Positions 5,243 through 8,795 of a DNA stretch of 8,795 bases are shown here, piece after piece (the stretch's first letter is position 1; each line of letters starts with the position of its first letter). This stretch comes from an uncultured Collinsella sp. Its GTDB lineage: Bacteria; Actinomycetota; Coriobacteriia; Coriobacteriales; Coriobacteriaceae. The notes beneath the pieces were generated by a model. The model was not told the origin of the DNA. It ran no database searches and worked only from the letters and a program-made list of their open reading frames with translations. The stretch lies in NCBI GenBank assembly GCA_902470835.1, contig CABRHR010000090.1, positions 1-8,795 of the forward strand, written 5' to 3'. A program made the translations under genes and the position numbers.

Positions 5243-5812
5243 ATGTCTGAAGAGATCATCGAGGATATGCTTGAGGAGGTTGCCCCGCAGGTCGCGGGCG
5301 ATTATCCCGAGATTGCACAGCGCTACAAGGCTGGTGAGGAGCTGACCGATGAGGAACTCGACACCATTGCCGATGTTGCGATTTCCATCCTGCGTTCCAT
5401 CCTTTCGCACTTCGATGCCGCCAACTCTCCTATCGATGAGTATGAGGGCGACGAGGGTGAGCTGATTTTGGATGTTACTGCTCCCGACCTTGCTGTTCTC
5501 ATTGGCCGTCATGGTCGCACCCTTGATGCTCTTCAGGTTATGTTCTCTTTGCTGGTGAGCCGCAAGCTTGGCTTTAGGTATCCGGTTGTAGTGGACGTCG
5601 AGGGATACAAGAGCCGCCGTCAGGACAAGGTTGCCTCCATGGCTCAGTCTGCTGCCGAGCGTGCCATTCGCACTCATAAGAGTGTTTCGCTTCCTCCTAT
5701 GAACGCCTACGAGCGCCGACTGGTTCACATTGCACTTCGTGGCAATGATGCCGTCGATACTCATTCTGAGGGTTCTGACCCTGATCGCCATGTGGTGATT
5801 GTTGCTCGATAA
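5243..5812 (+). CDS. khpB: KH/R3H-domain RNA-binding protein KhpB (Jag/EloR)
   Basis: This 189-residue RNA-binding protein belongs to the Jag/KhpB family, whose members work with KhpA and influence cell elongation and division in Gram-positive bacteria. An acidic N-terminal region (about 1-75) replaces the classical Jag-N domain. It is followed by a KH domain with the GxxG loop GRHG (88-91) and an R3H domain with Arg158 and His162 (NAYERRLVHIAL, 154-165). I chose ATG 5243 because GGAG (5233-5236) sits 6 bp before it; an in-frame TTG at 5231 overlaps that site. It is the last gene before the terminator at 5833. Confidence 0.93.
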   Translation: MSEEIIEDMLEEVAPQVAGDYPEIAQRYKAGEELTDEELDTIADVAISILRSILSHFDAANSPIDEYEGDEGELILDVTAPDLAVLIGRHGRTLDALQVMFSLLVSRKLGFRYPVVVDVEGYKSRRQDKVASMAQSAAERAIRTHKSVSLPPMNAYERRLVHIALRGNDAVDTHSEGSDPDRHVVIVAR

Positions 5813-5832
5813 TCTACTCGAGCTTATGCTAA

Positions 5833-5862
5833 GGGGACGTGGTTTCCACGTCCCCTTTTTTT
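5833..5862 (+). terminator. Rho-independent terminator after khpB
   Basis: GGGGACGTGG (5833-5842) pairs perfectly with CCACGTCCCC (5846-5855) around a TTT loop and is followed directly by seven Ts (5856-5862). It is a strong intrinsic terminator that ends the rpmH-rnpA-yidD-yidC-khpB operon. Confidence 0.95.
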
Positions 5863-5908
5863 GTCAAAAGTTCTCGATACACTGATTTTTGTCAGAAAGG
5901 AGCTTTCG

Positions 5909-6646
5909 TTGTTAGTACTTACTGATCAGCAGGCTGACGAGATGTTGAGCCGTCTAACTTCCTATTGTAAAGAGTATTCCTTGAGCGTAACTGATGTTGA
6001 GCTGAGGAAATGTATTCAGCATTTGGATTTGGTTCTAGAAACAAATAAGACAACCAATCTCACCCGTATTCTTAACGTAGAAGATGCTGCAGTACTTCAT
6101 ATCCTCGACTCACTTGTTTTACTCCCCTATATCAATAAGGCTCCAGAGGGAGCTTTGCTCGATATGGGTACAGGTGCGGGCTTCCCTGGTATTCCGTTAA
6201 CCATAGCCACGCATCGTAAAGCTACTTATATTGACTCTGTTGGCAAGAAGGTTGATGCTGTCAATTCTTTTGTCCATGCTCTTGGATTGAAACATGCTCA
6301 TGCGGTTCATGATCGTCTTGAAGAATATGCTCGAAGCCATAAGAAGCAGTTCTCCGTTGTAACCGCCCGCGCACTGGCCCCTCTACCGATTCTTGTTGAG
6401 TATGCGGCTCCGTACCTGAAGGATGGAGGGCTATTTGTTATCACCAAGGGCAATCCTTCGGATGAGGAGCTTGCTTCCGGTATGTCAGTAGCTAAGATTT
6501 GTGGCTTCACTTTGCTTCTGAATGACACAATTGATTTGCCTGAAGGCTTGGGTCACAGGGAGTTCATTGTTCTTAAGAAGAGTCATCCAGCATCCGTTTC
6601 ATTGCCTCGTTCAAATGGCATGGCAAAGAAGAATCCGCTTGCCTAG
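5909..6646 (+). CDS. rsmG: 16S rRNA (guanine527-N7)-methyltransferase RsmG
   Basis: RsmG (GidB) methylates G527 of 16S rRNA with S-adenosylmethionine. The 245-residue product has the class-I methyltransferase motif LLDMGTGAGFPGIPLTIA (83-100), the VVTARALAPL stretch (150-159) and the C-terminal KNPL (241-244) typical of the family. The start is TTG at 5909, chosen because AAAGGAG (5896-5902) lies 6 bp upstream. An earlier in-frame TTG at 5861 would fall in the terminator's T-run and add 16 residues. Codons are visibly more A/T-ending than in yidC or dnaA. The stop codon ends one base before the first parS site. A convincing promoter after the terminator was not found. Confidence 0.95.
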   Translation: MLVLTDQQADEMLSRLTSYCKEYSLSVTDVELRKCIQHLDLVLETNKTTNLTRILNVEDAAVLHILDSLVLLPYINKAPEGALLDMGTGAGFPGIPLTIATHRKATYIDSVGKKVDAVNSFVHALGLKHAHAVHDRLEEYARSHKKQFSVVTARALAPLPILVEYAAPYLKDGGLFVITKGNPSDEELASGMSVAKICGFTLLLNDTIDLPEGLGHREFIVLKKSHPASVSLPRSNGMAKKNPLA

Positions 6647-6647
6647 A

Positions 6648-6663
6648 TGTTTCACGTGAAACA
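6648..6663. promoter_or_regulatory. parS site 1
   Basis: TGTTTCACGTGAAACA is a perfect palindrome and matches the widely conserved bacterial parS consensus (TGTTnCACGTGAAACA), the loading site for the ParB CTPase clamp. It begins one base after the rsmG stop codon. Confidence 0.95.
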
Positions 6664-6686
6664 TAATGGATACTAACAACTTGCAG

Positions 6687-6702
6687 TGTTTCACGTGAAA
6701 CA
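6687..6702. promoter_or_regulatory. parS site 2
   Basis: TGTTTCACGTGAAACA is identical to sites 1 and 3 and begins exactly 39 bp after site 1. The 23-bp spacers on either side are unrelated in sequence. Confidence 0.95.
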
Positions 6703-6725
6703 TGGCGGTTGAAATCGATTCGGAA

Positions 6726-6741
6726 TGTTTCACGTGAAACA
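6726..6741. promoter_or_regulatory. parS site 3
   Basis: TGTTTCACGTGAAACA begins exactly 39 bp after site 2 and ends 39 bp before the parA start. Its closeness to parA means ParB bound here could also repress parAB transcription. Confidence 0.95.
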
Positions 6742-6780
6742 TCCTCCGTTTGACAGCTTTAATACACACCAGGAGGGACC

Positions 6781-7581
6781 GTGGGATTTCGCGACGTTAA
6801 GCGTTCTAAGAGCGCAAAAGACACGCGTATCATTGCAATCATCAATCAAAAGGGCGGCGTCGGTAAGTCAACGACGGCTGTAAATCTTGCAGCAGCACTT
6901 GGTGAGCAGGGTCGTAAGACACTGATTGTCGATTTTGATCCACAGGGAAACAGCACCAGTGGATTTGGAATTGAAAAAGAAGACCTTGATCACTGCATCT
7001 ATGATGCATTGTTGAATGATGTGTCGGCAGAATCGCTTGTTCTTGAAACAAATTGCAAAAAGGTATTCGTAATTCCAGCAACAATTCAGCTTGCAGGCGC
7101 AGAAATTGAGCTCGTAAGTGCAATTGCTCGTGAAACCCGCCTCAAAGATTTGCTTGAGCCGATTCAGGACGAGTTCGATTTCATCTTCATTGACTGTCCT
7201 CCTTCGCTCGGCCTGCTTACTATCAACGCCTTGACCGCAGCAGACAGCGTTTTGATTCCGATCCAGTGCGAATATTACGCACTCGAGGGCGTTACAAAGC
7301 TGCTTGAGTCAATGAAGATGGTCAAATCACGTCTGAACAAGGGCTTAGACACCTATGGAGTGCTTATGACCATGTATGACTCGCGTACTTCACTATCGAA
7401 TCAGGTTGTTGAGGAGGTTCAATCGTACTTTGGTGATAAGGCGTTTAAAACGCTAATCCCACGTACGGTTAAAATCTCCGAAGCTCCGTCTTTTGGAGAA
7501 CCGGTAATTACCTATGCACCTCAGAATAAGGGTGCAAAAGCGTATATGAACCTTGCAAAAGAGGTGATCAAGCGTGCCTAG
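6781..7581 (+). CDS. parA: Chromosome-partitioning ATPase ParA (Soj)
   Basis: ParA binds DNA non-specifically as an ATP dimer; ParB-stimulated hydrolysis moves the origin region during segregation. In B. subtilis Soj also regulates DnaA. The 266-residue product has the deviant Walker A KGGVGKST (24-31), Walker A' DFDPQGN (51-57) and Walker B FIDCPPSLG (136-144), and lacks the N-terminal DNA-binding domain of plasmid type-Ia ParA. The start is GTG, with AGGAGG at 6771-6776. The first 15 residues are basic and precede the ATPase strand. The parB start overlaps its last 8 bp, indicating translational coupling. The three parS sites lie just upstream. Confidence 0.97.
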   Translation: MGFRDVKRSKSAKDTRIIAIINQKGGVGKSTTAVNLAAALGEQGRKTLIVDFDPQGNSTSGFGIEKEDLDHCIYDALLNDVSAESLVLETNCKKVFVIPATIQLAGAEIELVSAIARETRLKDLLEPIQDEFDFIFIDCPPSLGLLTINALTAADSVLIPIQCEYYALEGVTKLLESMKMVKSRLNKGLDTYGVLMTMYDSRTSLSNQVVEEVQSYFGDKAFKTLIPRTVKISEAPSFGEPVITYAPQNKGAKAYMNLAKEVIKRA

Positions 7582-8479
7582 TGTAAAGAAACGTGGCGGA
7601 TTGGGACGTGGACTCAATGCTTTGGTCTCAGAGGCCGAGTATGAGACCGGTGGTTCGGCTGTGTCGGCTTCAAATGCCGCATCCGAAACAAAACTACCTA
7701 TTGAGGATATTGTTCCCAACCCTAATCAGCCGCGAATTCACTTTAACGAAACTGAACTTCGCGAGTTGAGCGAGTCAATCCAAGAACATGGCGTTTTGCA
7801 ACCACTTTTGGTTCGCAAACATGGAAACGGCTATGAGATCATCGCTGGCGAGCGTCGTTACCAGGCGTCAAAGCTTGCTGGTCTTGAGGAACTGCCTGTC
7901 ATCATTAAAGACGTTAATGATGAAGAGATGCTGGCTCTTGCTCTTATCGAAAACCTTCAGCGTTCTGATCTGAATCCCGTCGAAGAGGCTAAGGGCTATC
8001 GACAGCTCATCGATGCCAGCGGTATGACCCAGGAGGCATTGTCGAAGGCAGTAAGCAAGTCACGCTCTGCAATTACAAACTCACTGCGCCTTCTCGATCT
8101 CCCCGAAATAGTTCAGCAGATGATTTTTGAGGGCAAACTTACTGCTGGTCATGCACGTGCGATTCTTGCAGTTCCATATGAGGATGCTCGAATTCGACTT
8201 GCAGAGAAAGTTGTTGCAGAGGGCCTTTCAGTAAGAGCGACAGAAAACCTTGCTCCGTTGTTTTCTGCCGGAGAGACACCTAAGACGCCGAGACCTGCAA
8301 TGCCTCAGTCTTTTAAAAAGGCTGCCCGTGTACTTCGTCAGGTATTTAATACCAACGTGCGTGTGAAGAGCTCGCGTGGAAAGAATAAGATTGAGATTGA
8401 GTTTAAAGACGAGGAAGAGCTCTCTCGTATTCTTGGCGAAATGATTCAGTTTGATCAAGGAGGCCAAGATGAGGAATAA
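7574..8479 (+). CDS. parB: Chromosome-partitioning protein ParB (Spo0J), parS-binding CTPase
   Basis: ParB loads at parS, spreads as a CTP-dependent sliding clamp, and recruits ParA and often SMC. The 301-residue product has the N-terminal ParA-activating stretch KKRGGLGRGLNAL (5-17), the CTP-binding motifs GERRYQASK (92-100) and ENLQR (126-130), a helix-turn-helix for parS (about 150-176) and a C-terminal dimerisation region (about 245-295). A non-conserved linker sits near 225-245. The start is GTG at 7574, set by AGGTGAT (7562-7568) inside parA, giving an 8-bp overlap. Its end overlaps the following small gene by 11 bp. Confidence 0.97.
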   Translation: MPSVKKRGGLGRGLNALVSEAEYETGGSAVSASNAASETKLPIEDIVPNPNQPRIHFNETELRELSESIQEHGVLQPLLVRKHGNGYEIIAGERRYQASKLAGLEELPVIIKDVNDEEMLALALIENLQRSDLNPVEEAKGYRQLIDASGMTQEALSKAVSKSRSAITNSLRLLDLPEIVQQMIFEGKLTAGHARAILAVPYEDARIRLAEKVVAEGLSVRATENLAPLFSAGETPKTPRPAMPQSFKKAARVLRQVFNTNVRVKSSRGKNKIEIEFKDEEELSRILGEMIQFDQGGQDEE

Positions 8480-8723
8480 GATTTTAACAGCGATTGCATT
8501 GGCTACGACTGTCGCGGCTGGTGCCTTTGCTGGCTATAAGATCGCGACAGACGATGAACTGCGAGGTCGTTTGCTTCGTGGCGCGCAAGATATCGTCGAT
8601 ACTTCCAAAAAGAAAATGGATGTTATGACGGAAGATGTTGCCATGCGTACTGCTCAGGTAACGAAGAATCCCAAGATTAATCAAGGTTGGGTTAGCAACC
8701 AATGGGAAAATGTAGGCTATTAG
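8469..8723 (+). CDS. Small single-pass membrane protein (YtxH-like), function unknown
   Basis: This 84-residue protein starts at ATG 8469, chosen because AGGAGG lies at 8458-8463, 5 bp upstream and inside parB. The in-frame TTG at 8451 would overlap that site. Residues about 5-25 form one hydrophobic segment rich in Ala, Thr and Gly, ending in AGYKIA, followed by a charged, probably helical region (about 27-62) and a polar tail ending in WVSNQWENVGY. This layout resembles YtxH-type proteins, but the family call is tentative. The 11-bp overlap with parB shows co-translation. A link to chromosome segregation or membrane anchoring is only a guess from position. Confidence 0.75.
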   Translation: MRNKILTAIALATTVAAGAFAGYKIATDDELRGRLLRGAQDIVDTSKKKMDVMTEDVAMRTAQVTKNPKINQGWVSNQWENVGY

Positions 8724-8731
8724 GTACCTAA
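8720..8731. repeat. 12-bp palindrome TTAGGTACCTAA, copy 2
   Basis: This is an exact second copy of the palindrome at 5216-5227, with the same following C. It overlaps the stop codon of the small membrane-protein gene and precedes an AT-rich stretch (AACAATTATTCAGTATATTC) that runs into the adapter. It may regulate a gene beyond the contig end. Confidence 0.5.
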
Positions 8732-8750
8732 CAATTATTCAGTATATTCT

Positions 8751-8795
8751 CTGTCTCTTATACACATCTCCGAGCCCACGAGACGCTACGCTATC
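8751..8795. other. Illumina Nextera adapter (artefact)
   Basis: CTGTCTCTTATACACATCT (8751-8769) is the Tn5 mosaic end. It is followed by CCGAGCCCACGAGAC, an 8-nt index-like GCTACGCT and ATC, the start of P7. The block is the exact reverse complement of 1-45. It is not genomic. Confidence 0.98.

Noticed and set aside
5861..5890. Possible promoter for rsmG (TTGTCA at 5861)
   Set aside because: No acceptable -10 hexamer occurs at 16-18 bp, and the -35 would overlap the terminator T-run.
6750..6755. TTGACA just before parA as a -35 element
   Set aside because: The matching -10 would fall on the ribosome binding site and no such hexamer is present.
7120..7140. CGTGAAAC half-site in parA as another parS
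   Set aside because: The other half does not match (more than five mismatches over 16 bp).

Overview
The window is a chromosome-origin segment, running from 46 to 8750 and framed at both ends by 45-bp Illumina Nextera adapter sequence (1-45 and 8751-8795), so it is a complete small assembly contig rather than a cut from a longer one. Gene order and protein signatures (the actinobacterial-type ribosomal protein L34, DnaA with a long Ala/Pro/Thr-rich linker, YidC without a lipobox, an unusual ATPase gene before dnaA) suggest an actinomycetotal gut anaerobe of the Coriobacteriia, most likely Collinsella or a close relative. That genus call is from memory of the families, not from a search.

Layout. 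Two gene groups diverge from a gene-free stretch at about 3339-3683. Leftward (minus strand) runs an operon of an uncharacterised GHKL-ATPase/winged-helix protein (1986-3338) followed 15 bp later by dnaA (246-1970). Left of dnaA is another gene-free stretch (46-245), where the dnaA-dnaN gap would be expected; dnaN itself is off the contig. Rightward (plus strand) runs rpmH, rnpA, yidD, yidC and khpB/jag, ending in a strong intrinsic terminator at 5833-5862. Then come rsmG, a cluster of three perfect parS sites, parA (soj), parB (spo0J), and a small membrane-protein gene overlapping the end of parB. Every gene points away from the 3339-3683 gap, so all would be transcribed co-directionally with replication starting there.

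Origin structure. Both gene-free stretches carry copies of the 13-mer CCTGTTGAAAACT (or its complement) and related DnaA-box-like 9-mers of the form TTTTCAACA. This suggests a bipartite origin flanking the GHKL-dnaA operon. The left stretch also has a box followed by CTATTACTA on the dnaA coding strand, the arrangement of the Bacillus-type basal unwinding system (DnaA box plus DnaA-trios), but it is cut off by the contig end. DnaA's DNA-recognition helix is altered at several residues that contact the box in E. coli, which fits the unusual box sequence.

How the genes work together. DnaA starts replication; ParA, ParB and parS segregate the new origins; rpmH, rnpA, yidD, yidC and khpB form the classic origin-linked cluster for ribosomes, RNase P and membrane-protein insertion; RsmG methylates 16S rRNA. 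The least explained items are the GHKL/prion-like/winged-helix protein between the origin and dnaA, the small membrane protein coupled to parB, the evenly spaced parS triplet with a degenerate parS-like site inside dnaA, and a repeated 12-bp palindrome TTAGGTACCTAA. I did not see any mobile element, CRISPR array, tRNA, rRNA or recognisable defence system.
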